In this document: positions 8,374-17,355 of the stretch, piece after piece
Layout of the letters: each line of letters opens with the position of its first letter
Numbering within the stretch: the first letter of the stretch is position 1
Source of the DNA: Vibrio sp. D404a
Lineage (GTDB): Bacteria > Pseudomonadota > Gammaproteobacteria > Enterobacterales > Vibrionaceae
Direction of reading: 5' to 3'
Length of the DNA: 64,000 nt
Assembly: GCF_030248535.1 (NCBI RefSeq)
Contig: NZ_JAHGAJ010000046.1
Coordinates: 48,613-112,612, forward strand
Notes under the pieces: generated by a model
Seen by the model: the letters and a program-made list of their open reading frames with translations, nothing else
What the model was told of the DNA's origin: nothing
The model's database searches: none
Made by a program: the position numbers and the translations under genes

Positions 8374-8574
8374 AGCCGTTGAGTCGGAATTTAACGAGTT
8401 CAACTCAACAGAAACTTATACATACTCAAAAAATCTTATTTGCTAACAAATATAAGGCAATGAGTTGCTTATAATTCTGGCTGTAGCACATTTCTATGAT
8501 CAACTTTCGAAGATAATACGTATCGATCGTTCTTAAGGAAAAACCTCCCCCAAAACAATAATGGAGAACAACGT

Positions 8575-9024
8575 ATGTCTTTACGATTAATCGCAACCAC
8601 CGTCGCTCTTATCGGTGCGAGTTTTACTGCCCAAGCGTCTGAGTGTGAAGTATCGATTGATGCTAGTGATCAAATGAAGTTTTCAACTGACACATTAAGC
8701 GTTCCAGCGAGCTGTAAAGAAGTGAAGCTGACGCTAAACCATACTGGCTCTATGCCAGCACAATCAATGGGTCACAACGTCGTGATTACAGACACTGCGT
8801 CGCTACAAGCAGTGGGCATCGATGGTATGTCAGCAGGTATCGACAACAACTACGTAAAACCTGACGACAGCCGCGTTTACGCCTTCACTCGTGTAATCGG
8901 CGGTGGCGAATCAACCTCAATCACTTTCAGTACAGAGAAAATGACAGCAGGTGGCGATTACTCTTTCCTATGTTCATTCCCTGGTCACTGGGCAATCATG
9001 AAGGGTAAGTTTGAGTTTAAGTAG
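8575..9024 (+). CDS. azu: Azurin, periplasmic blue-copper electron carrier
   Basis: Azurin carries single electrons in the periplasm. A 21-residue Sec signal peptide (ending TAQA) precedes the mature protein SECEVSIDASDQM. In mature numbering all copper ligands fall exactly where azurin has them: H46 in MGHNVV, C112 in FLCSFPG, H117 in GHWAIMKG and M121. The structural disulfide C3-C26 is also present (C24 and C47 of the precursor). It is a single-gene unit with a GGAG ribosome site 7-8 nt before the ATG. It is followed by a shared bidirectional terminator. The partner is not evident from the neighbours; nitrite- or peroxide-reducing enzymes are typical. Confidence 0.95.
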   Translation: MSLRLIATTVALIGASFTAQASECEVSIDASDQMKFSTDTLSVPASCKEVKLTLNHTGSMPAQSMGHNVVITDTASLQAVGIDGMSAGIDNNYVKPDDSRVYAFTRVIGGGESTSITFSTEKMTAGGDYSFLCSFPGHWAIMKGKFEFK

Positions 9025-9054
9025 AGCCTCTCTCCTGTTCTAAGTTCAAGACTT

Positions 9055-9085
9055 TAAGCTCTAAGCTCTAAGCTCTAAGCTCTAA
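9055..9085. repeat. Short tandem repeat of TAAGCTC
   Basis: Four perfect copies of the heptamer TAAGCTC plus a trailing TAA lie between the azurin stop and the terminator. A 7-nt unit outside a gene cannot shift a reading frame here; it may vary in copy number between strains. Confidence 0.85.
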
Positions 9086-9105
9086 AAAGTACCAAACATA
9101 AAAAA

Positions 9106-9128
9106 GCCCCAACCTAGGTTGGGGCTTT
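9106..9128. terminator. Bidirectional terminator between azurin and the chemoreceptor
   Basis: A 9-bp perfect stem GCCCCAACC/GGTTGGGGC with a TA apex is flanked by A-run and T-run. It lies between convergent genes and can serve both strands. Confidence 0.85.
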
Positions 9129-9144
9129 GTTGTATTGGTCTCGA

Positions 9145-11028
9145 TTACAGCTTAAAGCGGCTGATTTCGTTCTCTAGTTCATGAGAAAGTTCAGACAGCT
9201 GTGCTGCTTGCTCTGCCGCTTGGTGTGCTTCATCTGCAAGCTCGTTAGACACGTCACGGATGCCTTCCGTGTTACGTGTGATCTCAGAGGTTACTGATGC
9301 TTGCTCTTCCGCTGCCGAAGCAATCTGTGTCGCCATATCACTGATGCGCTCTACCGCTGCGTGAATCTGCGTTAGGCTCGCTGCTGCAGAGTTCGCGTCA
9401 TCAACACTGGTTTCAGCAAGAGAACGGCTATCGTTCATGATGCTTACCGCTTTACCGGTTGTGCCTTGAAGCAGCTCAATCGTTTGTTGAATCTCTTGTG
9501 TAGACCCGTGTGTACGTTGGCTAAGAACACGTACTTCGTCTGCTACTACCGCAAAACCACGACCTTGTTCACCAGCACGTGCTGCTTCGATAGCTGCGTT
9601 CAATGCTAGAAGGTTTGTTTGCTCAGCGATACCTTGGATGTTTGAAAGAATCGCGTTGATGCTATTACCGTGCTCTTCCAGCTCAAGAATAACGTTAGTC
9701 GCTACTTGAACTTCTTGAGCAAGGTTTTGAATCGAGCTTTGAGTTTGTGTCACTTGGCCAGTACCGTGCTCACACGCACCTACTGCTTCAGATGAGTTTT
9801 GTGCAGTGTGGTCTGCGTTGCCCGCAATCTCTTGAGTTGCAGCAGCCATCTCGTTTACAGCAGTCGCAACCATGTTTATCTCGTCTTGCTGCATTTGAAT
9901 GCGCGCACTACGCTCTTCTGCTTGAGAAGCCGTTTGACGAGCTTGGTTCGCTAGAGAAGCAGACACTTCACTTAGTTTAAGCACCATAGTATGCATGTTG
10001 CCCACAAAGCGGTTGAAGTTTTCAGCCAGTTGGCCAATCTCATCATCGCTCTTAGGCTCAAGACGTTGTGTTAAGTCACCTTCACCAGATGCAATCTCTT
10101 CAAGAGCAACAGATACACGATTTAGGTCGCGGAATAGGAAGCTCACCAACCAAGAAACCAAAGCGATAACAACAAGTGTAATAACAACCGCAGTCGTGAT
10201 CAGCTGAGCAAGCAGTGTTGAGTGGCTCGCTTCTTCTGTTGCACGGTCCATTTGAACTGCGAAGATCCAGTTCGTATCTGGTACCTTAGTGAAGTAAAGC
10301 AGCTTCTCTTTACCGCGCTCTTTGATGATCTCGATGCTGCCTGTGCGAACTGCATTTTCGATGATCGGCATTGAGATATCGTTAGACAGCTGGCTCACTG
10401 GCTTCAAGCTCAGTGCAGAATCTGGGTGCGCTAAGAACGTACCGTCAGTCGCATCAATCAGCATTGCGTAAGCGTTGTCACCCACATCTAGGCTGATTAC
10501 ATCGCTAACCAGTTGGTCAATAAGTACGTCGGCTCCAACAACACCAACAAATTGACCATTCTTACGTACAGGCTCAGCAATCGTTACTAGAAGCGCTTTA
10601 GTGATCGCGTCAGTGTAAGCCGTTGTGATGATCTGCTTACCTGCCGCATTGGCTTCTTGATACCAAGGACGCTGACGCGGGTCATAACCTGCGCGGTTGC
10701 GCTCTGGGTGAGAGCGGTACATACCACCTTCTGGCGTACCTAGGAAAATATCGTCAAAACCACCCGCGATGCGAGCTTGTTTTAGATATGGAACTACATC
10801 GCTCTCTTGCGAAAAATCATTAAATGCAGATGCAATGTCTCTACGAATATCAATCCAATTTTTAATACCTTCAGAAGCCGCTTCCGATACGCTTTCTGCT
10901 CGCATGTAAATACCGCTGCGAGTTTGTTCAAATAGTTGGTTTGCAGAGAGCCATGTCAACGCCGTTGCCATAACTACCACTGCCGATAAGCTAGCGCCTA
11001 TCAACTTTTGCTTTAATGTTAGTTTCAT
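9145..11028 (-). CDS. Methyl-accepting chemotaxis protein with amino-acid-type dCache domain
   Basis: This 627-residue transmembrane chemoreceptor has a TM helix at about residues 8-28, a periplasmic dCache_1 domain to about 270, a second TM near 275-295, a HAMP domain to about 350, and the cytoplasmic coiled coil. The hairpin tip carries GIAEQTNLLALNAAIEAARAGEQGRGFAVVADEVR. The ligand pocket matches the published amino-acid-binding motif of dCache_1 sensors in both residues and spacing: Y115, R120, W122, Y123, Y138, D140 and D167, the pattern known from Pseudomonas PctA. The likely ligands are therefore L-amino acids; which ones cannot be told. No CheR-tethering NWETF-type pentapeptide is present at the C terminus (ends EISRFKL). 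It is a single-gene unit. Confidence 0.93.
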   Translation of the reverse strand: MKLTLKQKLIGASLSAVVVMATALTWLSANQLFEQTRSGIYMRAESVSEAASEGIKNWIDIRRDIASAFNDFSQESDVVPYLKQARIAGGFDDIFLGTPEGGMYRSHPERNRAGYDPRQRPWYQEANAAGKQIITTAYTDAITKALLVTIAEPVRKNGQFVGVVGADVLIDQLVSDVISLDVGDNAYAMLIDATDGTFLAHPDSALSLKPVSQLSNDISMPIIENAVRTGSIEIIKERGKEKLLYFTKVPDTNWIFAVQMDRATEEASHSTLLAQLITTAVVITLVVIALVSWLVSFLFRDLNRVSVALEEIASGEGDLTQRLEPKSDDEIGQLAENFNRFVGNMHTMVLKLSEVSASLANQARQTASQAEERSARIQMQQDEINMVATAVNEMAAATQEIAGNADHTAQNSSEAVGACEHGTGQVTQTQSSIQNLAQEVQVATNVILELEEHGNSINAILSNIQGIAEQTNLLALNAAIEAARAGEQGRGFAVVADEVRVLSQRTHGSTQEIQQTIELLQGTTGKAVSIMNDSRSLAETSVDDANSAAASLTQIHAAVERISDMATQIASAAEEQASVTSEITRNTEGIRDVSNELADEAHQAAEQAAQLSELSHELENEISRFKL

Positions 11029-11228
11029 TCTTAGTACACAAGTGGTTGGAAAACCCGCGCATACTAACCAAATTAATAACCAAATTCGAGCGGTTTTAAC
11101 AAATAAATGCGCAATATAAGCTCGCGAATTTTATAACTTTATTTTATGACAAAAGCTTGTCATTCCGCCAAAATTACAACGCTATTTTAGGCTATTTATT
11201 GTTCAAAAAGACCCTGATTTTTATGTAT

Positions 11229-11261
11229 AAAAAAAGGCGAAAGAGAAGCCTCTTTCGCCTT
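11229..11261 (-). terminator. Terminator of the BCCT transporter gene
   Basis: A 12-bp perfect stem AAGGCGAAAGAG/CTCTTTCGCCTT with an AAGC loop is followed, in leftward reading, by a run of T. It ends the BCCT gene that stops at 11308. Confidence 0.85.
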
Positions 11262-11307
11262 ACATTCAGCCTAATAATTCTATTATTAAAATAGATTTAC
11301 TGGATGA

Positions 11308-12879
11308 TTAACGCTTTTCAGTGCGCATACCCATCAGCAAGCTTAAGCACATCAATAGTAGGATGATCGTAAACGGTAATGCCGTTGAAATTGCACCCGC
11401 TTGAAGCGCTTGTACTGCTTCTGTGCCGCCAACCCAAAGTAGAGCAACCGCAATTGCACCCTCAAGGAATGCCCAGAAAACACGCTGTGGTACTGGTGTA
11501 TCAACTTTACCACCTGCGGTAATACTATCGATAACCAATGAACCTGAATCCGATGATGTAATAAAGAACACCAATACTAGAATCACAGCAATGATTGAAA
11601 GCAGCGTGCCAAACGGCAGTGCATCAAACATTTGGAACATCGCCAGTGAAATGTCCGTTAGACCATCAGAGCCTAGTTGACCAACACCGTTTACGATTTG
11701 GTCAATCGCAAGTCCACCAAATACTGACATCCAGATAATGGTTACTGTTGTCGGAACGATCAGTACCGCAGTAATGAATTCACGAACCGTACGGCCTTTA
11801 GAAACACGAGCGATGAACATACCTACGAATGGTGACCAAGAGATCCACCAAGCCCAGTAGAATACAGTCCAACCATGCAGCCAAGCTTGGTCTTCACGAC
11901 CATGTGGGTTACTCAATGGAATGATATTCTCGATGTAAGCCATCAATGTTGTCGGGATTGAACCTAGTGTTACCGCGTAGCCAATCAAACCAACAAGAAT
12001 AAGCAGTAGGAACGCGACTAGCATATTGATGTTACTGATGACCTTTACACCACCGTCGATACCGCGCAGAACCGAAACAACAGCCAGCAGAGTCACGACA
12101 CTGATTACGATCACTTGCAGTGATAGACCCGCTTCAATACCGAATACGTGTTGAATACCACTCGCCGCTTGTTGCGCACCTAAACCCAGAGATGTTGCAA
12201 GACCGAACAGAGTTGCCAGTACCGCTAGGATATCAACAACGTGACCTGCCCAACCCCACGCTCTGTCACCCAAGATTGGGTAGAAGATCGAACGGATAGA
12301 AAGCGGTAGACCTTTATTGTATGTGAAGAACGCCAATGAAAGCGCTACAACGCCATAGATCGCCCAAGGGTGAAGACCCCAGTGATACATGGTTGCACCC
12401 AATGCAATACGAGCCGCTTCTGGTGTATTGGGTTCAACACCCAGTGGCGTCTCAAACCAACCAGTGAAATACGCTGCAGGTTCCGCCACACTCCAGAACA
12501 TCAGACCGATACCCATACCCGCGGCAAACAGCATTGCTAACCAAGACATAAATGAGTAATCGGCAGTAGCGTCGTTACCACCTAGACGAATTTTACCGAA
12601 AGGAGAAACAATCAAGCCCAGGCAGAAAATAACAAAAATGTTGCCTGACCAGATGAATAGCCAATCGAATGAATTAATGATTTGGCCTTTGACACCGTCC
12701 AGTGCCGCTTTAGCCGATGCAGTATCAGTAACCAATACTCCAATTAAAAACAGCGCAATAAGGCCTGCGCTGATACCAAAAACAGGGTTGTGAACATCGA
12801 AGCCCCATTTCTGTACATTATCTTGACCAACCGTGTAGTCGGTACTGTCGATACTGTATTTATCTATACCTTTAGTCAT
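11308..12879 (-). CDS. BCCT-family betaine/choline/carnitine transporter
   Basis: This is a 523-residue, twelve-helix sodium-coupled transporter for compatible solutes. The unwound TM helix carries GMGIGLMFWSVAEP. The GxGxG version is typical of sodium-driven glycine-betaine carriers, whereas carnitine antiporters carry a methionine in the second position. The tryptophan box reads YWAWWISWSPFVGMFIARVSKGR. The C terminus is short, without the long osmosensing tail of BetP or BetT, so osmotic activation by a tail is unlikely. The ATG at 12879 has GAGAGGG just upstream. It stands as its own transcription unit. The exact substrate among betaine, proline and DMSP-like solutes cannot be resolved by sequence. 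Confidence 0.92.
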   Translation of the reverse strand: MTKGIDKYSIDSTDYTVGQDNVQKWGFDVHNPVFGISAGLIALFLIGVLVTDTASAKAALDGVKGQIINSFDWLFIWSGNIFVIFCLGLIVSPFGKIRLGGNDATADYSFMSWLAMLFAAGMGIGLMFWSVAEPAAYFTGWFETPLGVEPNTPEAARIALGATMYHWGLHPWAIYGVVALSLAFFTYNKGLPLSIRSIFYPILGDRAWGWAGHVVDILAVLATLFGLATSLGLGAQQAASGIQHVFGIEAGLSLQVIVISVVTLLAVVSVLRGIDGGVKVISNINMLVAFLLLILVGLIGYAVTLGSIPTTLMAYIENIIPLSNPHGREDQAWLHGWTVFYWAWWISWSPFVGMFIARVSKGRTVREFITAVLIVPTTVTIIWMSVFGGLAIDQIVNGVGQLGSDGLTDISLAMFQMFDALPFGTLLSIIAVILVLVFFITSSDSGSLVIDSITAGGKVDTPVPQRVFWAFLEGAIAVALLWVGGTEAVQALQAGAISTALPFTIILLLMCLSLLMGMRTEKR

Positions 12880-13206
12880 TATCCCTCTCTACGGGGTACT
12901 ACTAATTTAGTAATATCCCTAATCATATTGTGACTAAATAAAACAAACCGGAACATACAATCCAAGCAGAACAAGTTCGTTGTCACAGCAATTCAAATAC
13001 TTGGATGACTGAAGTTTAGCAGGTTAAGCTGTTGTTTTCAGTAAACCATAGGCAGTTCGCTGAGTTTTCACTCAAATGTAATCAATTTACTCGAATTTAT
13101 GACTAAAAAAAGACCGAACACGTCGGTCTATTGATTTGAAATACTTTCAGGTCAAAGTATTTTTATGCTTCGAAAGCACTTTCTCAGAGCAATAATAAGG
13201 GAACAA
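12880..13206. other. Intergenic region between the response regulator and BCCT genes
   Basis: This 327-nt AT-rich stretch holds the promoter region of the BCCT gene and, near its right side, the terminator at 13111-13129. I see no convincing gene or further structured element in it. Confidence 0.6.
13111..13129 (-). terminator. Terminator of the two-component operon
   Basis: Stem AGACCGA/TCGGTCT with a 5-nt loop is followed by seven T in leftward reading, about 78 nt beyond the response-regulator stop. Confidence 0.8.
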
Positions 13207-13845
13207 TCATTCAACAAGACCGGAGTTAACCGCAAATTTAGCCAGCTCAGCGGTCGAATGAATGTCCAATTTGTGCTTTATATTTTGCCTGTGCGTTTCT
13301 ACCGTTCGGTAGCTAATATCCAACGTCTTAGCGATCGCTTTACTGCTCTCCCCTTTTGCTACCAATTTCAATACCGCTTCTTCACGTCGGCTCAATGGAT
13401 TCTTCGCAGTTTGAGTGGGCGTTATCGGCTGTGTAAACAGCGTCTGTGTTACCTTCTCACAGAAGTAGGTTGAGCCTTGATTAACCGTCTTAATCGCCTG
13501 CACCATTTTCTCTGCTGAGATCTCTTTGAGCATGTAACCCACAGCCCCAGACTGCATCACCTTCATGATGTATTCGCGGTTGTCATGCATGGTTAGCATC
13601 AGCACTTTGATGTCTGGCGCTTCCTCTTTGATTAGGCGAGTGGCGTCAATGCCGTTCATTATCGGCATACTAACGTCCATCAAGACCACATCGGGCTGTA
13701 GGCCTTTCACTACTTCAACCGCTTCTAAGCCATTACTTGCCGAGCCAATCACTTCTATCTTGGGCTCTAAATGCAAGCGCGCGATAAATCCATCTAATAC
13801 CACTTGGTGATCATCAACTATCACCACTTTAATTGGTTTATCCAT
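13207..13845 (-). CDS. NarL/LuxR-type response regulator paired with a sCache_2 kinase
   Basis: This 212-residue DNA-binding response regulator has a receiver domain (residues 5-120) with acidic pair D11/D12, phosphoacceptor D57 in VVLMDVSMP, and switch residues T85 and K107 (MLKE). Its C-terminal LuxR helix-turn-helix (about 148-205) reads SRREEAVLKLVAKGESSKAIAKTL. Its start overlaps the end of the kinase gene by 8 nt, so the two are co-translated as a cognate pair. The nearby DctPQM TRAP transporter is the most obvious target, because such kinase/regulator pairs often control an adjacent uptake system. That link is inference from position. Confidence 0.93.
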   Translation of the reverse strand: MDKPIKVVIVDDHQVVLDGFIARLHLEPKIEVIGSASNGLEAVEVVKGLQPDVVLMDVSMPIMNGIDATRLIKEEAPDIKVLMLTMHDNREYIMKVMQSGAVGYMLKEISAEKMVQAIKTVNQGSTYFCEKVTQTLFTQPITPTQTAKNPLSRREEAVLKLVAKGESSKAIAKTLDISYRTVETHRQNIKHKLDIHSTAELAKFAVNSGLVE

Positions 13846-15193
13846 AAACTAATCCATCTAATCTCAACAATACGGTGACTTCTGTCCCGAAGCCCGGCTC
13901 ACTCTCTAATTCAAACTCACCGCCAATAAACTCGACTCGTTCACGCATGTTCCGAAGGCCGATACCAGACTTGCGCAGTGTGGCGCTGACATCAAAACCG
14001 ACACCATCATCACGAATGATCAATTGCAACATGTTTCCAAGCGGCTGCAATGCAACACTGACGCTATTGGCACTGGCATGTTTTTCAATGTTGGTTAACG
14101 ACTCTTGCGCCACACGATAAAGCGTTGTGGTGACCTCTGACTTAAGCTTCAAGTTATTCAAACTAATCGCGGCCTCCGTCTCAATTTCTGAGTGGGATTT
14201 GAAGTCAATCAATAACGAATTGAGCGCCGCCTCAAGACCAAGGTCATCCAAAGCACTTGGACGCAAATTGTGAGAAATGTGCCTCACTTCATTAATTGCA
14301 GTCATTAACGAGTTCTGACACTTCTCCAAGTGTTGTCTTTGGGTGTCATCATCCAGTTTAGTCCCTAACAGCTCTAAGTGGCATTTACTCGACACCAGTA
14401 GCTGATTGATCCCATCGTGCAGTTCGCGAGCCAAGTGCTTTTTCTCATCTTCTTGGAACATCACCGTTTTATGCGCCAACTCTTTTAAGCTCTTATCAGC
14501 AATCCTGTGTTCGTGTAGATTCACAGCAAGTGTCAGCACCACAATCACAGCCACGGTGACCGTTACAATCACCACCATAGTAAAGAATGTGGTCTCAATA
14601 TTGTTGTTCACCGCTGACTGCATATTGGCCACCTCTTCGGACACATCTTCAATGTACAAGCCGGTGCCAATCATCCAGTTCCATTTGCTCAACCAAGAGG
14701 CGTAACTGAGCTTCGGTACGATTTCGTCCGTCGAGGGCTTTTGCCAGAGATAATGGTGAAAACCACCGCCACTCTTCGCTTGATTAAGCAGCGACTCAAT
14801 CAGGTAGTTGCCATTCTCATCTTGGATGTGAAGTAAGTTCTCACCTTGTAATTCAGGCATTATCGGGTGAACCAGATTGGTACCAAATTCATCATAGACA
14901 AAGAAATAGCCATCTGTGCCGTAACGCAGTTTGCTGATGATCGCTTTTACGGCGTGCTGAGCTTCTGCTTGGTCCATGTCTGGATCGTTGTAGATATGAG
15001 AGATAGCATCGAATGCCAGATCCACCAGATCTTTGAGTGCCGACTCTTTAGATTGAATTAAACTGGAATGGAACAGCTCGACTTCTTTCTCACCCAAGGT
15101 CTTGGCTTGGAATACAGAGATCCAACTGGTGAGAGCCATCACCAACAACAGTGGTAATAGGCTTAATAGAATCAGTTTCGCTTTTAGAGGCAT
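13838..15193 (-). CDS. Sensor histidine kinase with periplasmic sCache_2 domain
   Basis: This is a 451-residue membrane kinase. TM1 lies at about residues 6-28, then a periplasmic sCache_2 domain (about 35-195, with RYGTDGYFFVYDEFGTNLVHP and WNWMIGTGLYIEDV), then TM2 at about 202-224. A HisKA_3 dimerisation domain follows with phosphoacceptor H259 in RELHDGINQLL, then an HATPase domain (NIEKHA, DDGVGFD, GIGLRNMRERV). sCache_2 domains of this kind commonly bind small 2-oxo or hydroxy acids such as pyruvate. That agrees with the TRAP binding protein encoded nearby. I start it at the ATG at 15193 with AAGGAG 5 nt upstream; a GTG two codons earlier is less likely. Confidence 0.92.
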   Translation of the reverse strand: MPLKAKLILLSLLPLLLVMALTSWISVFQAKTLGEKEVELFHSSLIQSKESALKDLVDLAFDAISHIYNDPDMDQAEAQHAVKAIISKLRYGTDGYFFVYDEFGTNLVHPIMPELQGENLLHIQDENGNYLIESLLNQAKSGGGFHHYLWQKPSTDEIVPKLSYASWLSKWNWMIGTGLYIEDVSEEVANMQSAVNNNIETTFFTMVVIVTVTVAVIVVLTLAVNLHEHRIADKSLKELAHKTVMFQEDEKKHLARELHDGINQLLVSSKCHLELLGTKLDDDTQRQHLEKCQNSLMTAINEVRHISHNLRPSALDDLGLEAALNSLLIDFKSHSEIETEAAISLNNLKLKSEVTTTLYRVAQESLTNIEKHASANSVSVALQPLGNMLQLIIRDDGVGFDVSATLRKSGIGLRNMRERVEFIGGEFELESEPGFGTEVTVLLRLDGLVYG

Positions 15194-15284
15194 TTCCACT
15201 CCTTGGATACGTCAGCTCTATACGCTTTCATTATTTCGCTCTTTAGCCGAAACAGCCAGTTTCCTTGTACTTTCTGACAAAAAC

Positions 15285-15308
15285 AAAGCTGCCCCTAAGA
15301 GCAGCTTT
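15285..15308 (-). terminator. Terminator of the TRAP transporter operon
   Basis: An 8-bp stem AAAGCTGC/GCAGCTTT with an 8-nt loop is followed by GTTTTTGT in leftward reading. It separates the TRAP genes from the downstream kinase/regulator pair, so the latter need their own promoter in 15194-15284. Confidence 0.75.
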
Positions 15309-15346
15309 ACTTTATCAAGACTTGTTAATTTTATGTAATCAGGCGA

Positions 15347-16630
15347 TCACATTCCGTAGAATTCAGGGAACACCAACAGTGACGCAAGCACCAATATCTG
15401 AATTCCGATGAATGGCATCACGCCTCGATAGATATCGCGCGTCGTCACACCTTTTGGCGCTACGCCTTTCAGGTAGAACAGGCTAAATCCAAACGGTGGT
15501 GTTAAGAAAGAGGTTTGTAGGTTCATTGCGATCAAGATGGCAAACCACGTCATGTTGATGCCCATGATCTCAGCAACAGGTGCAATGATTGGTACGATGA
15601 TGAAACAGATCTCAACAAAGTCGATGAAGAAACCGAGAATCAAAATAACCAACATCGTGATAATCAGGAAGCCCCACTTCTCACCCGGGATTTGTAGCAT
15701 CCACTCTTCAACGAGGTAGTCACCACCAGTGTAGGTAAACGCCATAGAGAAGGCTGTTGCACCAAGCAGGATAGCAAATACCATTGCTGTCACTTTCACT
15801 GTCTCTTTTGACGCTTCGTATACCATTGTCCAGCTAAACTGACGGTAAAGTAGCGCTAACACGATAGCACCGGCACCACCTAGAGCAGCAGATTCCGTTG
15901 GCGTTGCAACACCGGCAAAGATTGAACCGAGTACCACAACAATCAGAGCTAGCGGCGGAATCACAGCTTTTAGCGCGGTAATGACTTCTTGCTTACGACT
16001 GATGTTATCGTCACTTGGGATCGCTTGCGCTGCTTCAGGGTTCATTTTTGCGTAGATGAGGATGTACAACACATAGGCGCCAACCAATACCAAACCCGGC
16101 CATACTGCCGCTTGGAAAAGGTCACCAACAGGTACACCAAGCACATCACCGAGCAGGATAAGAACGATAGAAGGTGGAATGATCTGCCCTAGAGTACCTG
16201 AAGCACAGATGGTGCCACACGCTAACCCTTTGTCATAGTTGTACTTAAGCATAACAGGGAGTGAAATAAGACCCATTGCTACCACTGAAGCCCCTACTAC
16301 ACCTGTCGAGGCAGCAAGTAGTGCGCCTACCAAAACTGTCGAGATAGCGATACCGCCTCGTACACCACCAAACAGCTTACCCATTGATTCAAGCAACTGC
16401 TCAGCAAGACGAGTCTTCTGTAAGACCAACCCCATGAATACGAACAGTGGCACTGCCATCAACACCGTGTTTTCCATGATGGATTGGATTCGATAAGGCA
16501 TGAAGGCAAACATATCCATGCCTTCGGCCCACACACCAAAAATCAACGCGATACCACCAAAGGTGAACGCAACCGGGAAGCCAAGTAGCAACGCAAACAA
16601 GGCTACAAAAAACATTACAATACCGATCAT
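15347..16630 (-). CDS. TRAP transporter large permease subunit (DctM family)
   Basis: This 427-residue membrane subunit has the twelve hydrophobic segments of the DctM/ion-transporter fold and forms the sodium-coupled translocation path. Conserved family blocks are GFPVAFTFGG near the N terminus, VGASVVAMGLISLPVMLKYNYDK, CASGTLGQIIPPS and the C-terminal half NLQTSFLTPPFGFSLFYLKG. The last block (FLTPPFGF) is characteristic of the mannitol/2-oxoacid-type TRAP group. It is separated from the small permease gene by 10 nt and is the last gene of dctPQM, followed by a terminator. Confidence 0.93.
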   Translation of the reverse strand: MIGIVMFFVALFALLLGFPVAFTFGGIALIFGVWAEGMDMFAFMPYRIQSIMENTVLMAVPLFVFMGLVLQKTRLAEQLLESMGKLFGGVRGGIAISTVLVGALLAASTGVVGASVVAMGLISLPVMLKYNYDKGLACGTICASGTLGQIIPPSIVLILLGDVLGVPVGDLFQAAVWPGLVLVGAYVLYILIYAKMNPEAAQAIPSDDNISRKQEVITALKAVIPPLALIVVVLGSIFAGVATPTESAALGGAGAIVLALLYRQFSWTMVYEASKETVKVTAMVFAILLGATAFSMAFTYTGGDYLVEEWMLQIPGEKWGFLIITMLVILILGFFIDFVEICFIIVPIIAPVAEIMGINMTWFAILIAMNLQTSFLTPPFGFSLFYLKGVAPKGVTTRDIYRGVMPFIGIQILVLASLLVFPEFYGM

Positions 16631-16640
16631 TTTTGTCTCC

Positions 16641-17174
16641 TTACTTTTGCTCGTGTGACTGAATCAGGTGTGGGTTAAATATCTTGTTCAGTGAGTGCAG
16701 CATCAGGCCAACACCACTGATTGCCATAAATAGGAATGACAATGGGATCATCGCTTTAATAATCCAGCGATACGGCAAGCCGCCTGGATCTCCCGATGTT
16801 TCACCTAGTGAGTAACTCTCTTTGGCAAAATCAATACCGTACCAAGCTACCAACAAACAGAACGGGAACAGGAAGAATATTGTCCCTAGTAAATCAATGA
16901 TGGCTTGAGCACGATTGGAAAGGCGCTCATAGAACAGGTCAACACGTACGTGGCCACCCGCTTTGATAGCATAAGGAACGCCAAGTAGGAATACGGCCGA
17001 GAATAGGTGCCATTCCATCTCCTGAAACGCAATCGACACGTCGTTAAATACATAACGCATCACAACGTCATACACCACGTTGGCAAGCAACAAGATGAAC
17101 AGGATGCTGGATAACCAGCCAAGGAAATCACCAAAACGATTAAAGGCTCGTTCGATATAAATTAGACTTCTCAT
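16641..17174 (-). CDS. TRAP transporter small permease subunit (DctQ family)
   Basis: This 177-residue protein has four predicted membrane helices, as DctQ proteins do. The family block RYVFNDVSIAFQEMEWHLFS lies between helices 1 and 2, and GGHVRVDLFYERLS comes next. The insert GETSGDPGGLPYRWIIK before the last helix is typical of the larger DctQ version found with 2-oxoacid TRAP systems. It lies 181 nt after dctP and 10 nt before dctM on the same strand. The gap to dctP holds a stable hairpin, so permease expression is probably lower than that of the binding protein. Confidence 0.9.
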   Translation of the reverse strand: MRSLIYIERAFNRFGDFLGWLSSILFILLLANVVYDVVMRYVFNDVSIAFQEMEWHLFSAVFLLGVPYAIKAGGHVRVDLFYERLSNRAQAIIDLLGTIFFLFPFCLLVAWYGIDFAKESYSLGETSGDPGGLPYRWIIKAMIPLSFLFMAISGVGLMLHSLNKIFNPHLIQSHEQK

Positions 17175-17293
17175 TCCCTACTCCATGGAATTTGAAATGG
17201 CTCCGCTCAATGCAACAGCGGAGCTGTATTAGGGGCTCTTGGCGTTTCGTTATTATTTAAGGTGAAACTGCAAAGAGGTTTTCTTGGGCTTCT

Positions 17294-17329
17294 CGGTAGC
17301 TTAAGACTTGCCCAAGCTACCGATTTTTT
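17294..17329. terminator. Stable hairpin between dctP and dctQ
   Basis: A perfect 9-bp stem CGGTAGCTT/AAGCTACCG with an 11-nt loop lies in the 181-nt gap between the binding protein and permease genes. The T-run (six T) follows on the plus strand only. In the leftward dctPQM transcript it therefore acts as a 3'-stabilising or attenuating hairpin rather than a full terminator. Confidence 0.6.
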
Positions 17330-17355
17330 GGATTACGCTTTAATACGCAAACCTA

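Noticed and set aside
8400..8574. FNR site upstream of azurin
   Set aside because: Only an ATCAA half-site is present; the other half does not match.
13165..13473. Forward frame opposite the LuxR-type regulator
   Set aside because: It is the antisense of the helix-turn-helix region of a strong gene.
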